This document shows positions 47,515 through 55,475 of a DNA stretch of 64,000 bases, in pieces. Numbering within the stretch: the first letter of the stretch is position 1; the number at the start of each line of letters is the position of its first letter. The stretch lies in contig JAJUFC010000005.1 in NCBI GenBank assembly GCA_029263855.1, forward strand, positions 62,001 to 126,000, read 5' to 3'. Under the pieces are notes generated by a model. The model was not told the origin of the DNA. It worked only from the letters and a program-made list of their open reading frames with translations, and searched no databases. This stretch comes from Candidatus Thermochlorobacteriaceae bacterium. Lineage in GTDB: Bacteria > Bacteroidota > Chlorobiia > Chlorobiales > Thermochlorobacteraceae. A program made the translations under genes and the position numbers.

Positions 47515-47649
47515 TTAGAGATGACAACTGTTTGCCGTAACGAACATTAGCACGGCAACGACAAGCAACAAGGTTTCAATCACATCTTCCCTGCTGACTT
47601 GTTTGAAGGCTTTGATCTGCGAGGCTTTTAAGCGCATTCTCGACCACAT
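47515..47649 (-). CDS. Tiny single-helix membrane protein, 44 residues
   Basis: An open frame of 44 residues, ATG on the complement of 47647-47649, TAA at 47515-47517. It has a basic start ('WSRMRLKASQIKAFK'), a short acidic turn ('VSREDVIE') and one membrane helix ('TLLLVVAVLMFVTAN'), ending 'SCHL'. It has the same plan as the 37-residue protein at 47900: 'VSREDVIETLLL' here against 'VSKKDIFEIIVL' there. That likeness supports both as real. Too short for usual callers. Confidence 0.6.
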   Translation of the reverse strand: MWSRMRLKASQIKAFKQVSREDVIETLLLVVAVLMFVTANSCHL

Positions 47650-47786
47650 AATTCTTTCCGCGTTTGGTTAGCGTAGTTGACTTTTGCTTAACGCAAAGTT
47701 AATCTCGCGCTTTCGCACGAAGCGTTAAGCCTGCGTTAAGTTTTCGTCAAGAAAAGTTAATCGGAAGATTTGCGGAGAGCGGCGCG
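47650..47786. promoter_or_regulatory. Intergenic segment with repeated GCGTTAAG and AAAGTTAATC motifs
   Basis: Between the two tiny genes the motif GCGTTAAG occurs at 47722-47729 and 47733-47740, and its reverse at 47686-47694 (GCTTAACGC), forming a 9-bp inverted repeat with 47722-47730. AAAGTTAATC occurs at 47695-47704 and 47753-47762. A further GCGTTAAG lies inside the upstream tiny gene at 47822-47829. Such clustering in 140 nt suggests regulator binding, but no regulator is known. Confidence 0.4.
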
Positions 47787-47900
47787 TCAAAAGCCAATAA
47801 ACGCCCATAGCGAAACGAGAAGCGTTAAGACGATGATTTCAAAAATATCCTTTTTGGATACGATTGCGGCAGATTTGCGGGAGCGTTGAGTCTTATCCAT
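47787..47900 (-). CDS. Tiny single-helix membrane protein, 37 residues
   Basis: An open frame of 37 residues (ATG on complement of 47898-47900, TGA 47787-47789). 'DKTQRSRKSAAIVSKKDIFE' gives a basic N-terminus and turn, followed by one hydrophobic segment 'IIVLTLLVSLWAFIGF' to the end. Shares the (V/I)-S-(R/K)-(E/K)-D-(V/I)-x-E core with the 44-residue neighbour, suggesting a paralogous pair. Predicted type: N-in single-pass inner-membrane microprotein. Function unknown. Confidence 0.6.
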   Translation of the reverse strand: MDKTQRSRKSAAIVSKKDIFEIIVLTLLVSLWAFIGF

Positions 47901-48018
47901 ACTGCATTTCGTTTTGTTAGAGCAAATCGTTTTGTTATTCGCTCGAAAGATAAGACATTCAAATCAACTGAGTTTGCTCGAAATCACAACTTAACATAAA
48001 CGCAATCTTCCTCTCTCA

Positions 48019-49023
48019 ATGGAAACCAATCGCTTGAAACTGCTCTTCTCTTTACTTCCCGCGCTGCTTCTTATCGGGCTTCTTGTTGGATTTTTTAACT
48101 ACGAAAACGGCGACGCTCTTCCGAGCATATCAGATACGACAAGCGTTTCCGCGAAATTTCCAAAGCCTGAATTTTACTACAACTTCAATCCCGCCGATTC
48201 GCTTTACATTTTCGGCGAGCGCGTTCCGCTTGAAGACGCGGAAGTCTTTGAACGCTTCGAGCGCGATTTTCTCATCAATGTCAATGACCGCGTTCAAATT
48301 ATGCTTTACCTCAAACGCGCTGGTCGCTTCTTTCCCTACATCGAACAAAAACTCGCCGAAGCGGGCTTGCCCGACGACTTCAAATACCTTGCCGTCGCCG
48401 AAAGCAAACTGATGGATTTGCGCTCGCCCGCAGGCGCGGCAGGCGTGTGGCAAATTATGCCTACGACGGGACGAGAATACGGCTTAATCGTCAATAACGA
48501 CATTGACGAACGCTACAACTTCGAACTCGCTACAGATGTCGCCATCAAGTATTTGCTTCAAGCCTACAAGCGATTCAAAAACTGGTCGGTCGTGGCGGCA
48601 AGCTACAATATGGGAATGGGCGGCGTTTCAGGCGAGATGAGTTTTCAGCAAACGAACAACTACTACGACCTTTGGCTTAATCGCGAGACGGCGCGCTATG
48701 TCTTTCGCATCGCCGCCATCAAAGAATGCATGCAAAACCCCGCCAAGTATGGCTATGAATCAACCGCACTCTATCGCCCAATAGAAACGAGGTCTGTTCT
48801 CGTTACAACCTCAATTTCAAACTTGGCACAATGGGCGATTGAACAAGGCACGACTTACAAAGTGGTGAAGTATCTCAACCCTTGGATTCGCGGGCAATCC
48901 TTGCCGCAACCGCCCGCGCGAGGCTTCAAAGTTCTGCTTCCCAAAAACGCAAGCATGATTGCCACTTCGGACTACATCGACTTTCCAAAGACTGACACTG
49001 CAAAAGGACTGGTGGAAAAATGA
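48019..49023 (+). CDS. Lytic transglycosylase (SLT-domain, MltD-like)
   Basis: 334 residues. N-terminal membrane anchor (about 8-27) then a soluble domain, with the SLT domain at about 110-265: 'LPDDFKYLAVAESKLMDLRS' has the catalytic Glu (AES), 'GAAGVWQIMPTTGREYGL' the hallmark, and 'AASYNMGMGG' the last motif. It cleaves peptidoglycan glycan strands to anhydromuropeptides in the periplasm. The C-terminal 60 residues lack LysM repeats. It overlaps the next gene by 4 nt (ATGA), so the two are translationally coupled. Confidence 0.9.
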   Translation: METNRLKLLFSLLPALLLIGLLVGFFNYENGDALPSISDTTSVSAKFPKPEFYYNFNPADSLYIFGERVPLEDAEVFERFERDFLINVNDRVQIMLYLKRAGRFFPYIEQKLAEAGLPDDFKYLAVAESKLMDLRSPAGAAGVWQIMPTTGREYGLIVNNDIDERYNFELATDVAIKYLLQAYKRFKNWSVVAASYNMGMGGVSGEMSFQQTNNYYDLWLNRETARYVFRIAAIKECMQNPAKYGYESTALYRPIETRSVLVTTSISNLAQWAIEQGTTYKVVKYLNPWIRGQSLPQPPARGFKVLLPKNASMIATSDYIDFPKTDTAKGLVEK

Positions 49024-50015
49024 TTCGCATGGTTTTCATCGGATTGATTTGCTTCTCGTTCTCCGTTGCATATGCGCAAGAAGAAGCGCGCACGATTGCC
49101 TCGTTTCAACGCGCGATTGCGCTTGCCATCAATGCCTCGCTTAATGAATGCTATGTGATAGAGGGCGCAACGAATAAAATTTCGCGATTGGATTCGGACG
49201 GGAAAGTCCTCGCCAACATTGGCGGTTTCGGCGTTCAGCGCGAAGGCTTCGATTCGCCGCGCGACATCGCCACTGACGGAATGAACGTCTTTATCGCCGA
49301 TAGAGGCAACCAACGCATTTCGCACTTCGACCGCTTCTTGAACTTCATCGCGCTCTTGCAAAATCGCCCTGATGCGTCGGTGCAGGCTTCGGAAACGACG
49401 GGCAGTCTTTCCTCGCAAGTGTGGCGACCGATTAGCGTTTCCGTCTCTCCCCAAGGCGACCTCTTCTTGATTGACGAAGCCCAACAACAAGCCTTGCGCA
49501 TCAATCCTTTTACCTTTGCCTCTATGCAACAGCAACGACAAAATCCGATTCAATTCATCTTCGGCGGATTCAACAGCGGCGCGGGCAGATTGATTGAGCC
49601 GAACCGATTGCAAGCGACGAAGTCGGGAAAAATTTTCGTCTCCGACGAGGGCGCGCGATGTTTGTTCGTCTATGATTTGTTCGGAAACTATGTGGCGCAG
49701 GTCGGGAAGGGATTGCTCAAAACGCCCGTCGCGCTTGCTTCGGGAGAGGTCGTGCAGGTTTTGCCCAACGGGGAGCGCAAATTAAGCGAGTGGATTTTAG
49801 CCGTCGATGAAGGACAAGTTTTCATTTTTGACGCGCTTCAACAAAACGGATTTCGCTTCATCGGCAAACTTGACGTCGCCGCCATTCGCTCGCTCGTCGG
49901 AAGCAACGCGGGAAAGTTGATGGACGTGGGCGTAACGGCTTCCGACCTTTATTTGCTCGCCGAAAAAAAACTCGTCGCCGTCCCGATTGCCTCGCTCAAA
50001 CTCGAGTTGCCTTAA
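49020..50015 (+). CDS. Secreted NHL-repeat/beta-propeller protein
   Basis: 331 residues with signal peptide to 'SVAYAQ' (about 1-19). Repeats of the type 'ISRLDSDGKVLANIGGFG', 'DIATDGMNVFIADRGNQRIS', 'PQGDLFLIDEAQQQALRI' and 'KIFVSDEGARCLFVYDLFG' are NHL/six-bladed propeller blades. The gene is coupled by a 4-nt overlap to the lytic transglycosylase, so both could work on the envelope together. It also converges on hisC with a 4-nt overlap. No catalytic motif visible. Confidence 0.8.
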   Translation: MIRMVFIGLICFSFSVAYAQEEARTIASFQRAIALAINASLNECYVIEGATNKISRLDSDGKVLANIGGFGVQREGFDSPRDIATDGMNVFIADRGNQRISHFDRFLNFIALLQNRPDASVQASETTGSLSSQVWRPISVSVSPQGDLFLIDEAQQQALRINPFTFASMQQQRQNPIQFIFGGFNSGAGRLIEPNRLQATKSGKIFVSDEGARCLFVYDLFGNYVAQVGKGLLKTPVALASGEVVQVLPNGERKLSEWILAVDEGQVFIFDALQQNGFRFIGKLDVAAIRSLVGSNAGKLMDVGVTASDLYLLAEKKLVAVPIASLKLELP

Positions 50016-51106
50016 CGGCTGACGGCTTCTTTCAACGCCGATAAAAATCGGTCGTTTTCTTCTCTCGTTCCCACATTGACGCGCAAACATTTTTCCATCA
50101 ACGGATAGCCCGACACGTCGCGCGCGAGCACGCCTTTGGCTTTGAGTTCAGCAAAAACTCTTGTTGGATTATCGACCGCGATGATGAAGAAATTCGAATC
50201 GCTCTCGTGCGTTTTTATCGTTTTGATGGATTGGAGTTCGCCATAGAGCCGCTCCCGCTCTTGCAGAATGGACGAGACGACGTTTTGAACGACGTGATAA
50301 TTATCGAGCAATTTTATCGTGGCGATTTCGGCGAGGCGATTCGTCGCAAAGGGAATTTTCGGCTTCAACAGTTCAGACGCGAGTTGCGCGTTGGCGATGA
50401 GAAACCCGATGCGCAATCCCGCAAGTCCAAAGGCTTTCGAGAACGTCCGCAAAACCATCACGTTCGAGTATCGCTCGATGAGTTTGAGCGCGGATTGCTG
50501 TTTGGAAAATTCGATGTAGGCTTCATCGACTAAAACGAGGGCGCGCGCGCTTGCGACGATGTCCTCGATGTCTTCAATCGCGAGCGATTTCGATGTGGGA
50601 TTGTTCGCCGTTGAAAGCACAATCAAATTGGGTCTTGACCGCTCGGCTTCTTCAATGATTTCTTTGACTTGAAAGTCCAAGTTCGCCGTCATCGCGACTT
50701 TAATCACGTCGGCTTCGAGAAGGGTTGCGACTTTTTCGTAGAGCGAAAACGATGGCGAAGGAATCAAGGCGGACGCGCCGCGACGCAAGGTCGCCAATCC
50801 AATCGCATAGATGAGTTCGTTTGAGCCGTTGCCCATTATCACGCGCTCTTTCGGCACGCCAAGAAACCGCGCGTAGCGTTCAATCGCTTGGCTCGGAAAC
50901 ACATCGGGATAACGATTCCACGATTCCTTGTAGAACTCGTTGAGAATTTCAAGTTTGAGCCACGCGGGAAGGTCGTAGGGGCTTTCGTTTTGATTGAGTT
51001 TGACGTCCGCCGTTTGTCCGCCGCCGACGTGATACGCCGACATTTCGCGCACGGCGGGATTGATGTTTTCTAAAAAATCTTGGTCGACAAATTTTTCGTT
51101 TTCCAT
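50012..51106 (-). CDS. hisC: Histidinol-phosphate aminotransferase family enzyme
   Basis: 365 residues from the ATG at 51106. A longer in-frame start at 51190 would overlap the ABC ATPase stop and adds 28 unusual residues. Fold type I PLP enzyme: 'KLNQNESPYDLPAWLKL' is the substrate-recognition start, 'GNGSNELIYAIG' the phosphate site, 'DEAYIEFSK' the pyridine-N Asp, and 'RTFSKAFGLAGLRIGFLI' the PLP Lys. It converts imidazole-acetol phosphate to histidinol phosphate in histidine synthesis, though some HisC-like enzymes act on other amino acids. It lies 60 nt downstream of the ABC ATPase and could be read from the same transcript, with no obvious connection to the peptides. Confidence 0.88.
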   Translation of the reverse strand: MENEKFVDQDFLENINPAVREMSAYHVGGGQTADVKLNQNESPYDLPAWLKLEILNEFYKESWNRYPDVFPSQAIERYARFLGVPKERVIMGNGSNELIYAIGLATLRRGASALIPSPSFSLYEKVATLLEADVIKVAMTANLDFQVKEIIEEAERSRPNLIVLSTANNPTSKSLAIEDIEDIVASARALVLVDEAYIEFSKQQSALKLIERYSNVMVLRTFSKAFGLAGLRIGFLIANAQLASELLKPKIPFATNRLAEIATIKLLDNYHVVQNVVSSILQERERLYGELQSIKTIKTHESDSNFFIIAVDNPTRVFAELKAKGVLARDVSGYPLMEKCLRVNVGTREENDRFLSALKEAVSR

Positions 51107-51165
51107 TGGCAAGGTCGTTCGTTGAAACGGCAAAATACGATGTTCTTCGCTTTTGCCTAACGCAT

Positions 51166-51948
51166 TCAACTTTTCGTTTGTTTGAGCCAATCTATTTTAG
51201 GCATTTCGCTTTGCTTTTTGCCCGCAAGTTTAACCAGCAATTCTTCGAGCGTTTTAACCTTTGCATCTGAAATTTGCTTGCGCAGTTCCTCAATGCGCTC
51301 GTTCAGCAGAAGCCGCTTACTGTCGAGAATCATCACTTGGTCGCAAACGGCTTCCACAGGGTCAATGATTTGTGAGGTGAAGAAGAGCGTAATGCCGTTT
51401 TGTTTAAGGGTTTTGATAAGGTCTTTTAGCGTTGCGGTGGAAATTGGGTCTAATCCGTTGAACGGCTCGTCCCAAATGAGCAGTCGTGGCGAATGAACCA
51501 GCGTGGTCAAAATTCCGACCTTTCGGCGCGTCCCTGTGGAAAGATGTCGGTTTTGTTTATTTCGAAATTCTTCCAAGTCGAAGATTTTTATCAAACTATT
51601 AATCCGTTCAGGCAACGCTTTCTTATCGACGCTGTAAAGCCTTCCGACATAGAAAAGATGCTCTTCAATCGTCAGATGCTCCATTAACGGATCCTGTGCG
51701 GGTAGAACGCCGAATTGGGCTTTGATATGGTAGGATTCCATTCCTAATTTTTCTCCAATAATCAAAATCTCGCCCGTTTTAGGTTCGAGCATATTGCAGA
51801 GTAGCCAAGTCAGGGTGGATTTTCCCGCGCCATTCACGCCCAGCAATCCGACGCAGTTGCCTTCCTCAACCGAAAACGATAAGTCTTCGATGATGCTTTC
51901 TTTTGTATATCCGAAAGAAACATTTTTAACTTCAATGAGATTCATCAC
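51166..51948 (-). CDS. ABC transporter ATP-binding protein (ABC-2/DrrA-like)
   Basis: 260 residues. Walker A 'GVNGAGKST' (about 36-44), Q loop 'FGVLPAQDPLMEHLT', signature 'LSTGTRRKVGIL' (about 134), Walker B 'LLIWDEPFNGLDP' and switch 'FFTSQIID' (His absent; the usual H loop is Gln-Ile). The type is that of DrrA/CcmA exporters working with ABC-2 permeases. The permease gene at 51958 precedes it by 9 nt. It is the last gene of the peptide locus before hisC. Confidence 0.9.
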   Translation of the reverse strand: MMNLIEVKNVSFGYTKESIIEDLSFSVEEGNCVGLLGVNGAGKSTLTWLLCNMLEPKTGEILIIGEKLGMESYHIKAQFGVLPAQDPLMEHLTIEEHLFYVGRLYSVDKKALPERINSLIKIFDLEEFRNKQNRHLSTGTRRKVGILTTLVHSPRLLIWDEPFNGLDPISTATLKDLIKTLKQNGITLFFTSQIIDPVEAVCDQVMILDSKRLLLNERIEELRKQISDAKVKTLEELLVKLAGKKQSEMPKIDWLKQTKS

Positions 51949-51957
51949 TGAAAGGGT

Positions 51958-52728
51958 TTATTTTTTAAGTAAAATATTTTTCATTCGGTATGAATAAAGC
52001 AACACGCTGAGCATAAACGCCAAAGTAAGAACAATGCACAGAGCGAACATCCCAAACGAAGCCGATTGAACGGCGTTTGCATCGACCCATTTCCAGAAAT
52101 CGGACATTTTCGGGATCGATTCTCCAATATGAGGCATAATGACATCAATCATAAACCATGCATAAAGCAAGATACAGAGCGGATATACCAGCCAAAGATA
52201 ATCGCTTATAAGGCAATAAGCTTCGTAAAGCGTCGCAACCGTTGCCCTCATCATCATCCACCAAAGAAGCGTTTGAAATGTTGTTGCAACTAACGACTTG
52301 GTTGCAAACGATAGAATTAAAAATAAAAAGCTTGTTCCAAGTAGTTCCGTAACGGCAAGTCCGCCTTCTATCCATCTTGTCAAAACTAAAAATAAATTTG
52401 GAATCGGAAACAGCGCGAAAAATCCATGATTTGTCTTTTCAATTAGAAATGGCGTTATAAAAATTTGTCTGAGCAAATAGAAAATCGGAAGAGCGGTAAC
52501 AACGCCTATTTTAATTTTATCAATCGATTTTGAAACTTCAACTTCAATCTCTGTTGGAAGCGGAGAAAACGCTCCTGTAATCAAAGATACGGATTGAATA
52601 ATAGCCAAAAAGACAAACAATCCAGCAAGAGCTGTCAAAATCGGAGATTGGCGAAATTGCTCTTTGAAATACGACCAGCGAAGCGACGCTATCGTCTCGG
52701 CATATTCCTTAACGTTTGGCTTCATCAT
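51958..52728 (-). CDS. ABC-2-like membrane permease (subunit C)
   Basis: 256 residues with six or so membrane helices: 'ILTALAGLFVFLAIIQSV', 'VVTALPIFYLLRQIFI', 'LFLVLTRWIEGGLAV', 'TSLLIFILILSFATK'-like stretches, and 'FGMFALCIVLTLAFMLSVLL' near the end. No family is certain. It directly precedes the ATPase (9 nt) and follows the C39-like gene with a 4-nt overlap. The paralogues at 55402 and 54677 are similar in length and overall layout, so one exporter may contain two or three such permeases. Start ATG at 52728. Confidence 0.75.
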   Translation of the reverse strand: MMKPNVKEYAETIASLRWSYFKEQFRQSPILTALAGLFVFLAIIQSVSLITGAFSPLPTEIEVEVSKSIDKIKIGVVTALPIFYLLRQIFITPFLIEKTNHGFFALFPIPNLFLVLTRWIEGGLAVTELLGTSFLFLILSFATKSLVATTFQTLLWWMMMRATVATLYEAYCLISDYLWLVYPLCILLYAWFMIDVIMPHIGESIPKMSDFWKWVDANAVQSASFGMFALCIVLTLAFMLSVLLYSYRMKNILLKK

Positions 52729-53234
52729 AGTTCAGCATGCGGTTGAACGCATAAAACGATTCCCTCCCACTTTGTTTCAAATGCTTTTTTTGGATAGTTC
52801 AACCTTCCAATAGCCGGGTCAATAATAACCAATTCGTTTTCTCCAACGGATTCAATTACGACAAAGTGATTTTTATTAAAATGGGCGATCATAGGCGCGG
52901 GAAGACTATGGAGTTCAGCGCAAGTGGTTTTGTATCCCGTTGCGCGCAAGCCTTTCGCAAGCAAAGCCTTTTTCATTTCAAGCAGATTAACTCCTGACTC
53001 CGATTCGCAAAGCAGAGTGTCTATCCCATCTTCGCTGATTCTAAACTGTTGAAGCACGTTTTTAACCGCCGCTATGCCACAATCGTTTTTATGTTTTTGC
53101 AAAATCACGCCATTGCTTCCCAAAAATCTCGGAGTTTGTAGGTTCAACGTCCATAAAATTCCACCAGTAGAGCCGACAATGATGCTCATCAAAACAAGCA
53201 ATTTCCATTTTTTATTCTGCTTTTGTTGCGTCAT
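52725..53234 (-). CDS. Membrane-anchored C39-like cysteine peptidase
   Basis: 169 residues from ATG at 53234. A signal-anchor helix (about 11-30, after 'KKWK') is followed by a C39 peptidase domain: catalytic Cys52 in 'QKHKNDCGIAAVKNV', His123 in 'KNHFVVIESV' and Asp139 in 'VIIDPAIGR'. This is the double-glycine leader peptidase, here not fused to an ABC exporter as is usual. By the positive-inside rule the domain faces the periplasm. It overlaps the genes on both sides by 4 nt, so it is coupled to the YIP1-like and permease genes. Its substrates are probably the double-glycine peptides upstream. Confidence 0.85.
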   Translation of the reverse strand: MTQQKQNKKWKLLVLMSIIVGSTGGILWTLNLQTPRFLGSNGVILQKHKNDCGIAAVKNVLQQFRISEDGIDTLLCESESGVNLLEMKKALLAKGLRATGYKTTCAELHSLPAPMIAHFNKNHFVVIESVGENELVIIDPAIGRLNYPKKAFETKWEGIVLCVQPHAEL

Positions 53235-53932
53235 TGCACGGTTGAAAATTTTTCTCCTAAAAGCGCGAATGAACTGGTTAGTAGCGCAAGCAATAGCCAA
53301 AGTCCGAAGAGAATGCCGTAAACGCCGCCTTGTTTTAGTTTGTAGATTTCAGCGAGCAAATATCCCATCACGCCATAGAGCCACGCATTGAACGGGTTGA
53401 TTTCTCCGAAGAGCGCGTAGAAAAACGCTCCAATGTCCGATTTGTAAAAAAACACGTTTAAGCCGAGCAAGAGGTTCGCATCTTGTACGGTCTGAATTTC
53501 GCCCTGCTGAAATCGTATCCACAATACTGTCGTTTTAACGGTAAGGTAAGCGATTTCAAGCAGACTGCTATACGCAACAATTCGCAAAACTCCTTTGAAC
53601 GTCATTTCAGGCGCGTCTTCCCCTTTTCGTTTCAACGAGACGAATTGAGCGACCGTCAAAATGAAAAACGCATTGAACGCCCATTTCACCAACAAGCCAA
53701 TCGCTTGACTAAAAAATCCGCCAACCATCGACGCAATCATCTGACCTTGCGATAATGTTACGCCTAAACTTGCCATTTGCTTTTTCAGTAAAGCGTTCAT
53801 AACTATGAAATTTGGATAAAACAGTGCCGCAGAGAGCACCATCATCGCCGCGAGCGCATACCTTGTTCTTAGATTTTCAAACTCAGGCGCCAGCGAATCA
53901 GGCTCGATGAATACATAAAGAAGAGGTTGCAT
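53231..53932 (-). CDS. YIP1-like polytopic membrane protein
   Basis: 233 residues with about five helices ('LAAMMVLSAALFYPNFIVMN', 'MIASMVGGFFSQAIGLLVKW', 'VYGILFGLWLLLALLTSSFA'). Soluble N-terminal start 'LLYVFIEPDSLAPEFENLR'. The 'FFYALFGEINPFNAWLYG' stretch with Asn/Pro and the preceding 'DIGAFF' resemble Yip1-domain proteins. It is coupled by 4 nt overlap to the C39-like gene. Role unknown; perhaps immunity or a transporter part for the peptides. Confidence 0.7.
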   Translation of the reverse strand: MQPLLYVFIEPDSLAPEFENLRTRYALAAMMVLSAALFYPNFIVMNALLKKQMASLGVTLSQGQMIASMVGGFFSQAIGLLVKWAFNAFFILTVAQFVSLKRKGEDAPEMTFKGVLRIVAYSSLLEIAYLTVKTTVLWIRFQQGEIQTVQDANLLLGLNVFFYKSDIGAFFYALFGEINPFNAWLYGVMGYLLAEIYKLKQGGVYGILFGLWLLLALLTSSFALLGEKFSTVQ

Positions 53933-53944
53933 GGTGATTGAAGT

Positions 53945-54677
53945 TTAGGTTGTTGGGAGAAAATTTTGCGCAATTTGAAACCGATATTTATAGAGCATGT
54001 TTGAGAAAAGCCTTACCCCGACCGTCCAAAATAAACCGATCAAAATTATAGAAAGAGCGACGGAGCCGAGAATCGAAAGTTCAACAGATTCTTTAAGCAC
54101 GTAACGCATCCATATTTGCCCTGCATAAACCAATATGATAACGGCTAACATGATAAGAAGACGCAACATATATACGGCACTGGTCGTTTGGATATCCGTT
54201 GAGAACAGATATGATTTGAAAAGCATCGGATTTATTATCGATAACCACACCGTTACCCAAGGCAAAACACTCACGTTCAGCAATAATATGCAAAGATAAA
54301 AGTCCATCGGAATTGACGTTCGTTTCGCGGCACTGCGTAGAAATATGTAGATGGAAAATATGTAGATAAAACTCATGATCACTTTCAGAACAATCAGTGC
54401 CGTTAAATCGAAATTATCGGCGTTTTTGATAAAATTCTGATGCTCCAAAAGGCTATTTTAGAGCCTAAAAGATTACTCCCAAACGTCAGGAGCGACATTG
54501 TTACAGCCATCTCGATAAATCCAATCAAAATCCAAATTTTCACTTCTTCTAATGGAGTTTTTTTCAGAAAAAAAATATTGAACTAAATAACATCATTACG
54601 AGAGCAAAAATATATCTATGAGTAAGCCAAAATAAAAGCGTGTTGTATTTGAGATATAAAATGAGGCTATTTATCAA
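53945..54677 (-). pseudogene. Permease paralogue interrupted by two frameshifts
   Basis: Read as three frames joined at a T8 run (minus strand; 54568-54575) and a T4 run (54447-54450), the locus gives about 244 residues, the length of the neighbouring permeases. The first part starts at TTG (54677, overlapping the upstream stop) with 'LILYLKYNTLLLWLTHRYIF', then 'EEVKIWILIGFIEMAVTMSL', then 'TFGSNLLGSKIAF'. The last 167 residues are one open frame from 54448. The composite aligns with the intact permease at 54674, sharing the F-G-x-N-x-x-G motif ('FGSNLLG' against 'FGANYWG'). Each break would be restored by one extra T, as from a sequencing loss or real decay. Confidence 0.65.
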
Positions 54678-55402
54678 CTTACTTTTGAAATTAGCTTATT
54701 CAAAATCGTCATTCTTTCTTTGTAGAATATCATCGTTATCTTATCAATCACCTTTGGCAAGAAAATAAAATTTAGAGCCGAAAGTGAAAAAATGATGACT
54801 ATTGCAATGTATTCATTTCCCTCAAACATATAAAACAAAAGCGCGGGGATAGCAAACGGCGTGAAAATTGCGAAAAGTAACTGCAAACCATTCACGAAGC
54901 TCGGCGTAGGCCTGTTAGGATATAACCAGTTTGAGTAGGTAGATGCGCAAAACTTTACCGATAAGTAAGAAAAGCACATCGGCAAGTAGCTTAATATAAA
55001 CACAAACGTTGCGACAAAAATAGAGATGATTTCAAACGAGAGTTTTTGAAAGTTCCAGAATATCAACAAACTGTATCCCGTCATCACTATCAAGAAAATA
55101 ATTACAGAAAGCATTATTTTGTAATAAGTCACTTTTTTAATCGAATGTGAGGAGTTAAAGCGCAGAAGGAGAGCGTAGCCCTCCATCCCCCAATAATTAG
55201 CACCAAAAAAAAACGCAGACCCAAGCCCGCCTATGAACATAAAGTAAGCGCATAAATACCAATCACTTAAATTTGTTGAATCTTTTATGAACGGTTGTAT
55301 TGAGTAAAGGATAGGCATCAGGTTGAACATAACTAATATCCATACAAATCTCTTCCTATGTAAAGATTTCAAATCGGGCAGTATATATTCTAAAACACTC
55401 AT
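54674..55402 (-). CDS. ABC-2-like membrane permease (subunit A)
   Basis: 242 residues with six or seven helices. N-terminal cytosolic 'EYILPDLKSLHRKR' then helices 'FVWILVMFNLMPILYSIQPF', 'DWYLCAYFMFIGGLGSAFFF', 'YKIMLSVIIFLIVMTGYSLL', 'SIFVATFVFILSYLPMCFSY' and two more, ending in 'MTILNKLISKVS'. A conserved 'FGANYWGMEGY' follows the second helix. I do not recognise a named family, but the layout and the nearby ATPase point to an ABC-2 exporter permease. It is the first transporter gene after the peptide genes and is separated from them by a palindromic hairpin. Confidence 0.72.
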   Translation of the reverse strand: MSVLEYILPDLKSLHRKRFVWILVMFNLMPILYSIQPFIKDSTNLSDWYLCAYFMFIGGLGSAFFFGANYWGMEGYALLLRFNSSHSIKKVTYYKIMLSVIIFLIVMTGYSLLIFWNFQKLSFEIISIFVATFVFILSYLPMCFSYLSVKFCASTYSNWLYPNRPTPSFVNGLQLLFAIFTPFAIPALLFYMFEGNEYIAIVIIFSLSALNFIFLPKVIDKITMIFYKERMTILNKLISKVS

Positions 55403-55433
55403 TTTATGAATAGGTTCTTAATACTATAAACAG

Positions 55434-55459
55434 GTGGTGGTCATTATAATGACCACCAC
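55434..55459. promoter_or_regulatory. 26-nt perfect palindrome between peptide and transporter genes
   Basis: A perfect palindrome, GTGGTGGTCATTATAATGAC extended by CACCAC, lies between the stop of the third peptide gene (55476) and the start of the permease (55402). As RNA it folds to an 11-bp stem with a four-base loop. There is no U-rich tail in either direction, so it is not a classical terminator. It could be an attenuator, an RNA processing or stability element, or a binding site for a dimeric regulator. Confidence 0.7.
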
Positions 55460-55475
55460 ACAACATGTTTATGAT

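Noticed and set aside
54093-54293. Alternative reading frames inside the broken permease as separate genes
   Set aside because: Short, no family likeness; the interrupted permease explains the region better.
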